Origin: Pilatotrama ljubarskyi
Taxonomy: Eukaryota > Basidiomycota > Agaricomycetes > Polyporales > Polyporaceae
Reading direction: 5' to 3'
DNA length: 64,000 nucleotides
Assembly (NCBI GenBank): GCA_022385805.1
Contig: MU277676.1
Span: forward strand, 481,780-545,779
The notes beneath the pieces are model-generated. The model was not told where the DNA came from. It saw nothing but the letters and a program-made list of their open reading frames with translations, and ran no database searches. Below are positions 54,334 to 64,000 of this stretch, piece by piece (the stretch's first letter is position 1; each line of letters starts with the position of its first letter). The position numbers and the translations under genes are program-made.

Positions 54334-55552
54334 TATGGACGAGCTTGAGGACGTCGCGCCCGCTACGCGCGGCGTGGTGCGACTCCCAGCGGGCTCTACC
54401 CGTGTCACAGACGCGGACGAAGAGGTGCGCCGCGACTCGCGCTGTCTTGGAATTGTGCTGATTGCCCATAGGTATTTCTCCTGTATACTGGTCTAGCGGC
54501 ACGCAACGCCGCGGACAGCTCTGCCGGGTTTCGCGGGCTTGGACACATCAACTCGCGCGAAGACTCGCTCATGATCACCTTCGAGCTGGGAGTTCCGGAG
54601 ACGACGGATGAGTGTCGCGAAATGCCCATCGCGGCCGCTCATAAAAAGCGAACCGCAGCAAAGGGGAAAGCGAGAGGCAAGAAGGTCCTGCCTGAGCACA
54701 CGCTTGAGGTCGAGATTGTACAGGACAAGACTGCTTTGAGGTCACGGAAGGGCGACACTGGCAGCGTCCTCTGGCACGCAAGGTATGTCCCGCTCTCACT
54801 CTCGGATACGCTTCTTGTCACTGCTTAGCAACATCTTCGATGTTATGAAAGCGTTGACTTTGCACAGACAATCCTCCGACAGCTGCACACGAGCGACCCG
54901 GCATCTCTGCTGATACCGGAGGCGTTGAGGAACGCGCACGTCATAGAGCTCGGGTGAGTAGCCTGTGACGTCCATTGGCGTTCACCAATCTCACAGGAAT
55001 CCATGTTCCACTTCATCGTTATCCAGCGCTGGCACCGGCCTCCTCGCAGTCGCGTTCTCGCCCTTCACCCGTCACTATACTGTCACCGACATAGATGATC
55101 TGGTCCCACTCATCCGGAAAAATGTCGCACGCAATTTATCGCATCCGCCGGCATTCCCTTCCAAACAGAAGGGATCGCTCTCACCGCCCAGTTCCAATGT
55201 CACTACCGCCGCTCTCGACTGGATAGAGATGCACGAAGCTACCCCTGGCCTCAGAAGGAAGCTTGCTCCGGACGAACTGGCCGATCTACTCCTGGTCGTA
55301 GACTGCATCTACCACCCGTCGCTGATACCCCCCTTGCTTTCCACAATCGACTACCTGACGGTGCCGGACCGGACCGCGGTGTTGGTGGTGGTCGAACTGC
55401 GCGCGGAAGACGTGGTGAGAGAATTCTTGCAAGGTTGGTTAGATTTGTCACCGGCGGGCGAGTGGGAGATATGGAGCATCGGGGGGCTGATGGAGGGGCC
55501 TTACGCTGCTTGGGTCGGCTGGAAGCACATGCTCACAGAACACGCCACGTAG
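54334..55552 (+). CDS. METTL21-type protein-lysine methyltransferase (RKM5-like)
   Basis: A seven-beta-strand SAM-dependent methyltransferase of the Methyltransf_16 group; yeast Rkm5 modifies a ribosomal protein, and the substrate here is inferred. Exon 1 (MDELEDVAPATRGVVRLPAG) is followed by an exon with VFLLYTGLAARNAADSSAG, a basic insert (HKKRTAAKGKARGKKVLPEH) and LEVEIVQDKTALRSRKGDTG SVLWHA. After an intron come SVDFAQTILRQLHTSDPASL and AHVIELG, then SAGTGLLAVAFSPF (the SAM-binding glycine loop, split by an intron), HYTVTDIDDLVPLIRKNV (the acidic loop) and LLLVVDCIYHPSLIPPLL (the family VxDxxY-type motif as VVDCIYH). The end is AAWVGWKHMLTEHAT. The close match to the GDTGSVLW block supports an RKM5-like assignment. 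Confidence 0.8.
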
Positions 55553-55688
55553 AGCCGTTTCGTGTGCGAAATCCTAGCACATGCAGCACTATATTGATAC
55601 ATCCCCGTACGCAAGGTTCTGAGCGCACCAGAAGAGCGAACCGCGATCCCACGGAGAGGGAGGAAACAAAAACCTAGCCACAGACATG

Positions 55689-56597
55689 CTATCGCTTGCC
55701 CTTTGAGGGCCCCTTCCGCCTAGACGCTTTCCCGCCCGCTCTTTCTGCTTTCTCTGTCTTCCGTTTCCGCTGCTTCATGCGTTCAGCTTTTCTGGCAGCG
55801 TTCGTCTGATACTTTATGTCCTTCGCCTTGACTGTGGTTTTGAGCTTTGTTTTCGCCTTCGAAGTGTCCGATCGAGCTTTGCTCCGCGAGGGTGCTGAGG
55901 ACTTCGAAGTCGTACGAGATTGCGCGGCTGGTGTTTGGGAGACATCGTCTGAGGCCTCGAGGGTATCTGGTGCGGGTTTCTCTCCATGGATGAGGTTGTC
56001 TGGGTCGAATTCCTCGACCACGGTCACGGTCGCCAGCTGCTCCTCGTCCTCGTACTCTTCCTGTTCTTCTAGAGCCTTGCCCTTTCCTTTCGACGTGCTA
56101 GACCCTCCGGGGCCTTCCCATTCGCTGTCGCTCTCGTCATCTACCCACGAATGAGCGTCCTGTCTGTATCTGAGGCAGGAGAGCGATAACTCACCGACGA
56201 TGCCGCCATATGCCCTCTCCGCCTCCTCAGCATTCTTCGCCGCTTGCTCAGCGAGCATCCGCCGATGCTATGGCCGAGCTCGATGTGAGGCGAGGGTGAG
56301 TTGCGAGTGCTTGAGTACGTACCTCCCGGCGAGCCTCTAACCTCTCTTGTTTCTCGCGCTCCATGGCCTTCTTCTTAGCCTCTTCCTTCTTCTGTAGCTT
56401 ACGCTTGTGAAAGCCCGTCAAGAATTCCCTGCGATCAGCGCGTGAGCTCACGGAGGATGGTGCGGTATAGATGGGGGGACCGACCTCCGTGCGTCATCGT
56501 CGAAGACAATCTCCTTGATTTGCTCCCTCTTTGCTTTCTTCTTCGCTGCGACGATGTTATGGGACTTTGTCAGAACGGCCAAGTTGGAGGGAGCCAT
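55689..56597 (-). CDS. RRP17: RRP17/NOL12-like nucleolar protein
   Basis: Rrp17 (Nol12) is a nucleolar RNA-binding protein with a role in 5'-end processing of 60S pre-rRNA. Exon 1 (start 56597) reads MAPSNLAVLTKSHNIVAAKK then KREQIKEIVFDDDAR. Exon 2 has the family signature REFLTGFHKRKLQKKEEAKK and a long charged helix (EREKQERLEARREV). Exon 3 has MLAEQAAKNAEEAERAYGGI. The last exon is acidic (DDESDSEWEG) and then strongly basic, ending ARKAERMKQRKRKTEKAERA and SRRKGPSKGKR at 55689, as expected for a nucleolar protein. Three short introns; the joins keep frame. Confidence 0.9.
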
Positions 56598-57627
56598 GAT
56601 GTCGTCGTGTGCAAGATTCCAGCAGGTGGCGGCCTCCAGCAGTATGGGCGCTTGTGAAAAGCTGCTGCCACGTGGTTCCCCGAGAAAGCGCCCATGGAAG
56701 CGCCCAATTGTGTGTCCATGTGCGCCGCAGCCAAGTTCGTTCGATCTGCGATACACCACGGCCGGGGACTCCGCCTCGGCTCGTCTCTGACACGCGCGCC
56801 CTGCGGTGGGAAGACGAGAACGCTGCTGGTGTGCGGCTTTGCGCCCGTTTGGCAACCTGCTGCGGCTCACGCACAGACGACCCACATGCTGCGGGGGAAC
56901 TCGCTCACGGTCGCAACTCCCAGCCTGGCAAAGATAGCCTGGTCAAGTCTTCTATTCTCAGCTTTGCAGTTTTACTCAACGCCAGCACGACATCCATGTC
57001 ACACGATATCGCTCATGTCAGCCGTCTCCCAGGGCAATACAGCGAGCTAGATTCTGCTGAACAGGCAATATGAACGGGAACAAGCTCAATTGAGTAATGC
57101 GCTCACGCTGATTGACGCGCCGCCAGTCTTCTCAAATCCCTGAAATGCCTCCAGATTCTCTGTAAGTGCCCTACGGCTCGCCACCATGCTATCCAGTACT
57201 CGTGTCTGCGTCCGAACGCGCTCACCTAGGCGTATGTCGTCTGACACCAATGCCCCATGTTCGCGATATCGTGCGTGCAGAGCATTCGTGGACGGACCTG
57301 AGAGCAGGGCCATTCCTGGCTTCCTTTGCACATGCCACCTTATCTCATGTGGCCGAAGCATCTGCTACCCGGCATCCGGGGTAGGACGGTCAGGCATGTC
57401 TTTCTTGGGATGCCACCCACTGCTGCGGAGTAACGTCGCAAGACCGGCTGGTGGCTCATTCCCTTCAACCCGGGAGGTCTGACTTCATCTCTAACGGCCG
57501 TTGTTTTCAGTACAATGACCATTCTTGAGTCAACGTATCTTTCAGCGTCCCCGAGTGGCACTCAGAACAGCAGACGGAGACAGATACTAACGTCCCGAAG
57601 TCAGAATACCGTGACACAGAACTACTA
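56598..57627. other. Intergenic, 1.0 kb, with one uncertain minus-strand ORF
   Basis: A minus-strand ORF at 57086-57361 reads LLSGPSTNALHARYREHGAL and RTQTRVLDSMVASRRALTEN and may be helical or coiled-coil. It has no clear start exon and no recognised family, so it is not called as a gene. The rest holds the RRP17 promoter. Confidence 0.3.
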
Positions 57628-58226
57628 TCAATCATTCCGATCCAAGCCCTTTGTTTTCTTGTTCGCCTTCCGGACCTCCTTCCCCCATCGTTGGTACCCG
57701 TCTCTGAACGCTCGTGTCTCAAAGTATTCCTTCGAGAACCCGCAAGCATCCTGCAGGAGTGGCGCGAGATCATGCGAGGTGCATAATACGAAGTCGCGCT
57801 CCGCACGCCGATCGTCGTTATTGCCCTTTGCTTTCCGCGCCGCCACGAGATCTGCCACACCATCTTCCAAGAAGGTGGCCAACGTCTTCGATCCCTCGGC
57901 GCTGGGGGTGCTTTCGTCCAGTAGGGCTGTCTCACTGGCGCCGCGCAACATGCGCACGTCGTAGGATAGGGCAATCTGTGCGTCTTCCTCCGTGAGATAG
58001 GGTGGCCCTATGAAGTGAGGGTATACGGAAGTGTTCAGGCGTCGGGCGGCGTCGGGATTCGAGGTGAATGTCCGCAAGTCGTGGCAGAGGAAGGCGAGCC
58101 GTTGCCGAGTACGCTCCAGCTTCTCTGTAGAACTCCCGAATCTGCGCCGCTCGGGCTCGTCTTCATGGCCCCTCGGCCGCCCAGTTTTATCTTCTGGGTT
58201 TCGATCGTGATTCTGCGGTTCATGAC
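57628..58226 (-). CDS. Conserved-looking hypothetical protein, 3' exon (N terminus unresolved)
   Basis: One exon, from a CTGATCCAG-type acceptor (about 58227) to the stop at 57628, encodes roughly 199 residues. It begins in a hydrophilic, Arg/Glu-rich region (HEDEPERRRFGSSTEKLERT). It continues with RLAFLCHDLRTFTSNPDAAR, NTSVYPHFIGPPYLTEEDAQ, ALSYDVRMLRGASETALLDE, KTLATFLEDGVADLVAARKA, DFVLCTSHDLAPLLQDACGF and SKEYFETRAFRDGYQRWGKE. The end is lysine-rich (ANKKTKGLDRND). The composition and helix pattern look genuinely coding. I do not recognise the family. The first exon could not be placed. Confidence 0.6.
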
Positions 58227-58761
58227 TGGATCAGCCCTCAACCTCAAGATTCGCGCACGTCCCATCGGAAACCTGCACCTTGTGGGGTCCGTTGTCACCA
58301 GTAGTACTACAATCGGACGGGTGTTGTGGGTTCATGGTGGTCTGGGACGAAGACTTAACCATCACTCAATGCACCCACATACGGGCGATGTGTGCCTCGA
58401 GGCGCGTGCTCATTTAAGCCGGCGCGCGCAAGCTCAGCTGGAATATCCGGCGCCACTGGCCGTGTTCGTAGGAGGCGGCGGCGCGATCATATGTAACTCA
58501 ACATTCGCCCGGCGGTGTCATCCCTGTTCCACGTCGCTGCCATACGACGTGAGACATTGATGATTGTAGTCTGGATATGACCCCACGCAATCAGAGCATT
58601 CAAACAGCAGCACCTCTATCCGACTTTGATACTTCCGAAACACAGTGAGTCGTACAAAAGACCGAGCCCGAGCACCACCATTGTGGTCGGTTTACTACTA
58701 CCAGCGAGGGCGGCAAATTGACCGTGATTTGAAGCGCGGGTGAAGACCGCCGGCTGGCCCT
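58227..58761. other. Intergenic, 0.5 kb
   Basis: This should contain the missing first exon and promoter of the preceding gene and the 3' flank of the next. No further feature was recognised. Confidence 0.35.
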
Positions 58762-59912
58762 TCAACGACGCGCGTTCTTCTTCTTCTGCTTGTCCCAAGC
58801 CTTCTCGAACTCCGCATACTTACGCTTGAATTCCCGCTGGCCCCAGATCTCCTTCTTGAGGCGGAAGAAACGCTGGACGAGTGGGAACAGGGTGTGGCTG
58901 CTGCACACCACCCCGCCCTCCGGGTTGCTGAAGACGTGTTGGAGTGTCGCGCGCAGCGTGGGACCCGTCGGTCCCGGGATGTCGAGGATGCGGTTCAGAC
59001 CGTCTCCGAAGTAGACGGTGGAGAAGAAGTACCACTGAGCAGGATCGCTCTGGGCAGCGTCCAGGCGCTCCACGGGACCGCCGGTGTCTCTGCCAAGGCG
59101 CAGGAGGTCGCGTGCGAAGAAGAGCACCTTCCACCACAGGTCGGGGTGGTCCTCGCGAAGGTCTTGGAGGGCATCGTTGTGCAGTTCCACAGCCTTGGTG
59201 CCCTCCATGAAGAGCCGGCGGAACTGTGCGGCTTCTGGAAAGCTCTCAGTCTCGTTGTCGACGCGGTCGGGAGGGAAAGCTGAGACGTACCTTCATGTCC
59301 ACGACAGAGGCAGGAGAACCATAGCTCGTGCGAGGCAAAATCGATGGTCATCATCTCTCCCTTCTGGTCGGCGGCGCTCACGGTGATTTCGAAAGCAGAT
59401 TTCCCGTCCATCCGGGCGTTCTGTAGATACCCCACGAGGGACGAGGCATCTACAGAGATCCGTACTTTCCCATCTGACAGCTTGATGACCTGGGAAGGGA
59501 CGAGCTCATCGATGCTGTCGAGGGTAAAGGGATCGACCTCGTTCTTCCGCTGTGGCGACCCCGGGGAGCCCTTGGAGCGGGGAGAACTGGAGCTGTGTCT
59601 GAGGGGGGAGGTGTTTGGGCTGTTCCGATCGATAGGGCGGACGACGATAGTGCATGCTTCGCTGCGCTTGTCGAAGTAGTTGATGATGAACTCGAGCATC
59701 TCCGGGCAGTCAACGCGGAAGTAGGCCGAATTCTGCGTTCCGACGTAGATGGCATTGTCACCTACGCCTTCGACTTGGCCAGCAGTGCGGGTCAACATCT
59801 GCTGGAAGGTGTCGGTCACGGATCTCTTCGGGGTAGACTCGGTCACCGTCTCCCCGCCGACTCTGTCAAAGTCGTAGATGAGGTCGACGTTGGGCAGTGG
59901 AGCGGTAGTCAT
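58762..59912 (-). CDS. Hypothetical protein, two exons, 364 residues
   Basis: Exon 1 (59291-59912) begins MTTAPLPNVDLIYDFDRVGG and contains GDNAIYVGTQNSAYFRVDCP, LEFIINYFDKRSEACTIVVR, a Ser/Pro-rich linker, and DGKVRISVDASSLVGYLQNA. A 56-nt intron (59235-59290; GTACGT donor, CTTTCCAG acceptor) joins in frame to exon 2. That exon reads EGTKAVELHNDALQDLREDH, DLWWKVLFFARDLLRLGRDT, WYFFSTVYFGDGLNRILDIP, SNPEGGVVCSSHTLFPLVQR and ends KAWDKQKKKNARR. It has no signal peptide or membrane helix. The basic C-terminal tail could be a nuclear signal. I do not recognise the family. Confidence 0.72.
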
Positions 59913-60851
59913 AGCTGAGCAGCTCAGGGAGAGATACGTTCTCGGGGTTCGTGGCTCAGCAGCACATTATATCCTTGCATCTGGCGGAGCCCGGACAGCC
60001 TTCACCATAGCCATCGATTGGCCGACGAAGCTTGATAGGAAGGATCTACCCAGACTACTGTCTTGACGGAGGCCAGTCGGGCACGGGGCGTCCCTTGTAT
60101 GTGCCAACCGTCAGAGCATGGGAAAACGGAGTCATCGTGAACAACACTTGGACGAATGTGGAACACCACGTTGCACGACGCCCATGGAAACGGCTGCTTC
60201 TCACAATTGAAATATAATCTTCGCCGGGAGGCCAATGCGCATCTCGGTCAGATCGTAACCGTTGAACTTCTCGAAGTTCTGAGATGATAGATGTGTCGGC
60301 CCGACGGAGTCGTCATCAAGCTAGCAGCTGAGCACTTGCGCAGCTGCGAACTCGTTCTCTTGGATTCGCCTTCACCAGAATCATCGTATCAAAAGCATGC
60401 CGAAGCCTATGGGAACTGCTGAATGGCTGGATCAGGCGATCCAGTCTATCTGGCGCAATGCGCATTCCGCTCTGCGACACGTCTTATGACACGACAGACT
60501 TCAACTTGGGAATACACACCTATGCGGCCTAGTACGGGTGGAGGCGCGCGCCAACCTACCTATATTTCGCTCTTCCAAGTACAAACACAAACAATAGGCT
60601 GTTCAGCCTGCGAGTACCTGGTCGAACTCGACTAGCCAATTCTGTCAAGATCGCGTCGACTCCGTCCAGTTTGTCCGGAGTAGCATCACTAGCACGAGTA
60701 AACCCGAGTGACATGAGCACACAGCGGCCGTTTATGCACCACGCACCTATCTGAACCGACTGCCCGTGTCGGCAACGAGCTTCACATGGCTGCCAGTAAG
60801 GACATACATCATACGGCGGACGGCCGCGGGGAGGATCGATCATTCTAAGTT

Positions 60852-60871
60852 CCGATTCCACTAGGAATCGG
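60852..60871. promoter_or_regulatory. 8-bp inverted repeat with 4-bp spacer
   Basis: CCGATTCC-ACTA-GGAATCGG, a perfect dyad of the kind bound by dimeric transcription factors. It lies 27 bp from paired CACGTG boxes. Confidence 0.4.
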
Positions 60872-60897
60872 TCTTGCTTATGAGGATTTGGTCATGT

Positions 60898-60911
60898 CAC
60901 GTGAACACGTG
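60898..60911. promoter_or_regulatory. Paired CACGTG boxes
   Basis: CACGTG at 60898-60903 and again at 60906-60911, spaced by AA. CACGTG is the core site of bHLH factors such as Cbf1/Pho4 and USF-type proteins. Confidence 0.4.
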
Positions 60912-61080
60912 AATCCAGGCGTACGCGGTCCTATCCGCGGATTTTGGGAAAGCATTCCGACGACTCCCGTTGCATGAGCAACTCGCGATTGTTTGTCTTC
61001 CTTTGTTCTTCGTGGCGTAAACACTCGTGCGGTCTGCACGACGAGACGTTCATCAGCAAAACTGCAAGGGCCACCTATAA

Positions 61081-61128
61081 CATTCCGGCGCTTGCAAGCA
61101 AATCGCCCCCTTGCAAGCGCCTGGAATG
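61081..61128. repeat. Hairpin with 18-bp stem
   Basis: CATTCCGGCGCTTGCAAG (61081-61098) and CTTGCAAGCGCCTGGAATG (61110-61128) pair with one bulged base, leaving an 11-nt loop. Confidence 0.75.
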
Positions 61129-62029
61129 CCTTAGGAGGACGCTGCGTTCACTCGCAATCCCTCGCAAAAGGGCCCCGCGCTCGGAGAGCTTGTATGTATA
61201 TATAATCAGTTGTAATACAGTACTGCTGGAGCGAAAAAAGGTGAAGGTTGGTGGCCATGGACTTCCGCAGCTGCCCGTGCCAGTAAGGAATACACAAAAA
61301 AGATATTTTCACGGGTTTGCGGAGACGTGCTATTACTGAGGTCACGCGAACCCCTCGTACTTGTCTGCGTCGTTGTCGCCTCCGTGCCAGCAGTACGTAC
61401 TGTCATCCGACTCGTCGTCGGGCTTGCATCTGGGGATTTGGGTTCTCAGGCTTCTCTGCGGCGGCTGACCGAACTCATCCGAAGGCTGAGGGTGAGCGGA
61501 CGGCCAGAGATCGTGGTGGGGCCCGTCTTCAAGCATCACGGCCGAATGTGGCAGGTGCCTCTCCTTTGCAGGCAGGTCCAGCTCCCATGTTTGAAGTCCG
61601 CGCCCTCTTCCATTTCTCTCCACCTCACATGCCTTAAATACGTCGCCGACGTGTAGAGAAAATCCCCCACCCCTCTCCTCCTCCGTTCACTGCTCTCTCA
61701 CCCCACTCAGAGTCAGCATCTGCTGTTTTCATTGGAGTCGTGTACCAGGACGCGGTGCACAATCGTCTGCAGAGCCCCAGGCATCGCGTCCATTCTTCGG
61801 GCACACCGGCGCCCACCCCCTCGCAAAGGTGAGCGCGCGCCTCTTGTCTATTTACGCAGTGACGCTTGAGCTCACTATATGCGCTTACTGTACGTGAGGA
61901 GGCCGGCAAGATTGGCTTAGCTTGACATGAATGATAGTAACTGATATTTGTGCCCACCGTCTCCCTTTGGCGACAAACTCGGGTCTCTGCTTTGTGCTAG
62001 TCTCTTCTTGACAACAAGCTTGCGCGCTC

Positions 62030-62290
62030 GTCTCCTGATTCTCGCACGTACACCCTGGCTCTGCGCGTACACCCTGGCCCGGTGCGCGCCGTCTCCCGGT
62101 CTTCGCGCGCTCTCGTCCCAGCCCAGGCGAGCTCACACATCTGTTGCTCAGCCTCGCATGGACGTCTGCCTCGCACACCCCGGCTCTTGTACTCGTTCTG
62201 CACCCCTTGGCCCTTATGCGTCCACCTTGGCCCTCGCGCGAACGCCATGCCCCCCTCGCGCATGTTCCGGTCCTGGCGTCTCGTCCGTAG
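62030..62290 (+). repeat. Degenerate minisatellite-like array
   Basis: Imperfect units of roughly 20-22 bp of the form CGCACGTACACCCTGGCTCT, GCGCGTACACCCTGGCCCGG and further diverged copies (CTCGCACACCCCGGCTCTTG, GTCCACCTTGGCCCTCGCGC). The first two units are clear; the rest decay. Confidence 0.5.
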
Positions 62291-62668
62291 CCCCATGTTC
62301 GACCATGATGTCCGTAGTTTAGACTTGAATATATGACAATTTCCTCCCCTGCCTTTCTCGAGCTCTGCAATGCCTCGATTTTGGCGTCAATGTGTTATGG
62401 GCTGAAGCGACCGTCCTATAAAGTTGTATGCAAGTGGTCCAGGCACTACTAACCATATGCTATGTGATACAAGGGCCACAATCGCACGCAATTTCCGGAA
62501 TCACAGGGCTACATTAGAAGCGGATCGGCCCCTCCCAAGCTGTTCCAAGGTTGGGGGCATCGTATCCTGGCTTATCCAAGTCTGCGACCCAATTGCGGGC
62601 GATCGGGGCGATTGCGCGCGCATGCGAGGTGTTCCAAGCGTTTATAACGCTATTGCAGTTTTGCTGAT

Positions 62669-63445
62669 GTTAATCTCCCAGTGAGAAAGGCTGAGCGAGC
62701 CTTCGCACAGAAAATGTCGCGCGAATGCGGCGACAATGCCATGGGCACGGGTTCCCACAGTATTGATCCCTTTCCACGCGGCCTGTGCGTACTTCTGTGG
62801 CGGACGTTTCCTGTCACCCTCGACTGCTCGGGCCCTCCCCGTCCTCCCATCAAGTGCGTCATAGTGTGCGAAGGCTTGCTTGCCGTGAGAAAGTCCCGGT
62901 ATTGGGACTCCGCTGTGGCTGGCATCAGCCGCCGACGCTCGCGAGGCACAGCCACCTACCCAACACCGCGCGAGCCCCCGCGCGACCTCAATTGCGTTCT
63001 CGCGTCTCGCGCGCGTCGTAGTACAAGGCATTTGCGTTGTCGCGCGCCCATAAACCTTCGCGCGCACCATCGCGCGTACCCCCATATAACTTAATATTCT
63101 TTCTCTCAGTTTTAAGCATCCAAAAAGAGCATTATAGAAACCTCAAGAGGACGTGCAAGCCGGGAAATATACGGCTACTTCTGGAGGAATCTTTTGGTAC
63201 GCTTTCATTGTTGCAAGCATTCCATGAGTTAAAAGAAGGGCTTATAAGTATCCCCTTTACCTCTTCAAAGCAGGGCGCGCAAATATCAGCCTTGTACTAC
63301 GACGCGCGCGAGACGCGAGAACGCAATTGAGGTCGCGCGGGGGCTCGCGCGGTGTTGGGTAGGTGGCTGTGCCTCGCGAGCGTCGGCGGCTGATGCCAGC
63401 CACAGCGGAGTCCCAATACCGGGACTTTCTCACTGGGAGATTAAC
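62669..63445. mobile_element. Foldback/TIR element with 157-bp perfect inverted repeats
   Basis: The left arm (62669-62680 plus 62885-63029, interrupted by a MITE) and the right arm (63289-63445) are reverse complements over 157 bp with no mismatch seen. They enclose a 259-bp spacer without coding capacity. Both outer ends carry TTAA, which would suit a TTAA target duplication (piggyBac-like) or simply be part of the repeats. It is a non-autonomous element; the transposase family is unassigned. Confidence 0.8.
62690..62884. mobile_element. MULE-like MITE, 195 bp, nested in the foldback element
   Basis: It is flanked by an exact 9-bp duplication, GTGAGAAAG (62681-62689 and 62885-62893). Its ends form imperfect terminal inverted repeats of about 20 bp that share the core AGCCTTCGCACA. 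Removing it restores the left arm to exactly the length and sequence of the right arm, proving it is an insertion. A 9-bp duplication is typical of Mutator-like elements. No ORF of note. Confidence 0.85.
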
Positions 63446-64000
63446 GTCTCGTGTCTGCACGTCTGCTCAGTCTAGGGCTAGGCACGCTGCGGGTTACGGA
63501 CTGTAGTGACAGCGGCCGGCGGCGCGATGGCTTCTGCCCCGGTAAGGACCGCTGCGACTGTGCTTCTCTACCTGTATATCATGAACTTGCGTGTTCATCC
63601 CTTGTCCACTCCACCTTTCCCACCGAAGCACAAGTAGAGGTATTGCTCCAGGCGGCCAAGCGATCATTTATGTCAAAGCAGCTGTGCTCGCAGTGTTCGC
63701 ACAAACCCGTGTTATAGTGCACCATCAGATAGTCCTTCGAAGTTGTGTCACCAATCAATGCATGATTTATTTCTCAGGACTCAGTACTTAGACTTGAGTG
63801 TGGAATCGGACAGGGCGTGCGGAGCATCGCCGTTCACCCCCTAGTTCCATCGCCCGCGTTGGAGCCCTTGTTTGCGTGCGGGGCAGGACAAACATGATGG
63901 CATACCAAACGAGGCAGGTTTACGGCGGGGGGGCCCCGACAGCGCTGGTGAGTGCCACAGCAGCCGCCCGACCGCCCCCTGCCATTGGTTGAGAGACGAT
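63446..64000. other. Right end of window, no recognised gene
   Basis: Short ORFs only. No repeat or motif was recognised. Confidence 0.4.

Larger units (their letters stand above)
59913..62668. other. Gene-poor region, 2.75 kb
   Basis: No convincing gene. A minus-strand ORF at 61342-61623 (TWELDLPAKERHLPHSAVML, ending DADKYEGFA) looks somewhat protein-like but has no recognised family or start exon. The region holds the regulatory-type palindromes, the hairpin and the degenerate minisatellite listed separately. Confidence 0.35.

Noticed and set aside
1..64000. CRISPR arrays, operons, riboswitches, rRNA genes
   Set aside because: The window is eukaryotic nuclear DNA; no regularly spaced direct repeats, rRNA-like sequence or riboswitch-like structures were seen.

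Overview
The window looks like nuclear DNA of a basidiomycete fungus, probably an Agaricomycete. It is GC-rich, with closely spaced genes cut by many short introns (about 48-80 nt, GT..AG, CTGAC/CTNA branch points). Protein families with typical basidiomycete form include a YEN1/GEN1-like nuclease, tandem Con-6 genes, MIA40, a P5B ATPase, BOS1 and an RlpA-like secreted protein. No prokaryotic, plasmid or viral features were seen. The exon joins given here are read from splice motifs and protein continuity and are not transcript-supported.

Layout: 1-79 tail of a + strand gene; 564-4189 (-) YEN1/GEN1-like XPG nuclease whose N and I regions are fused by an internal deletion; 5583-6454 (-) AIM41; 7014-8543 (-) single-pass membrane protein. 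9.7-15.7 kb is poor in recognisable genes but holds three short TATA-driven ORFs that share an identical 21-bp block. 15745-17917 (-) FAD monooxygenase. 19157-19788 and 20578-21231 (-) two Con-6 genes, one with a mitochondrial-type presequence. 21770-22114 (-) small unknown gene. 22200-27955 (+) full-length Tad/I-like LINE with a target-site duplication. 28435-33747 (-) Sec7/PH protein. 34339-35231 (-) MIA40. 35577-37022 (-) MBL-fold hydrolase. 37722-38752 (-) secreted RlpA-like protein. 39839-41156 (-) Ser/Thr/Ala-rich membrane protein. 41693-47039 (-) P5B ATPase (YPK9/ATP13A2-like). ~47870-49117 (-) F-box pseudogene. 50328-52713 (+) type-B carboxylesterase/lipase with a possible frame break. 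53015-54082 (-) BOS1. 54334-55552 (+) METTL21-type methyltransferase. 55689-56597 (-) RRP17/NOL12. 57628-58226 (-) and 58762-59912 (-) two unknown genes. 59.9-64 kb is gene-poor and rich in repeats, including a 157-bp perfect inverted repeat that has been split by a 195-bp MULE-like MITE.

The genes form no operon or gene cluster. Housekeeping functions (mitochondrial import, vesicle traffic, ribosome biogenesis, ion transport) alternate with accessory ones. The most unusual content is the three-member short-ORF family, the deleted XPG core, the Sec7 domain lacking its glutamic finger, the intact LINE with a single in-frame stop before its last domain, and the nested repeat near the right end.
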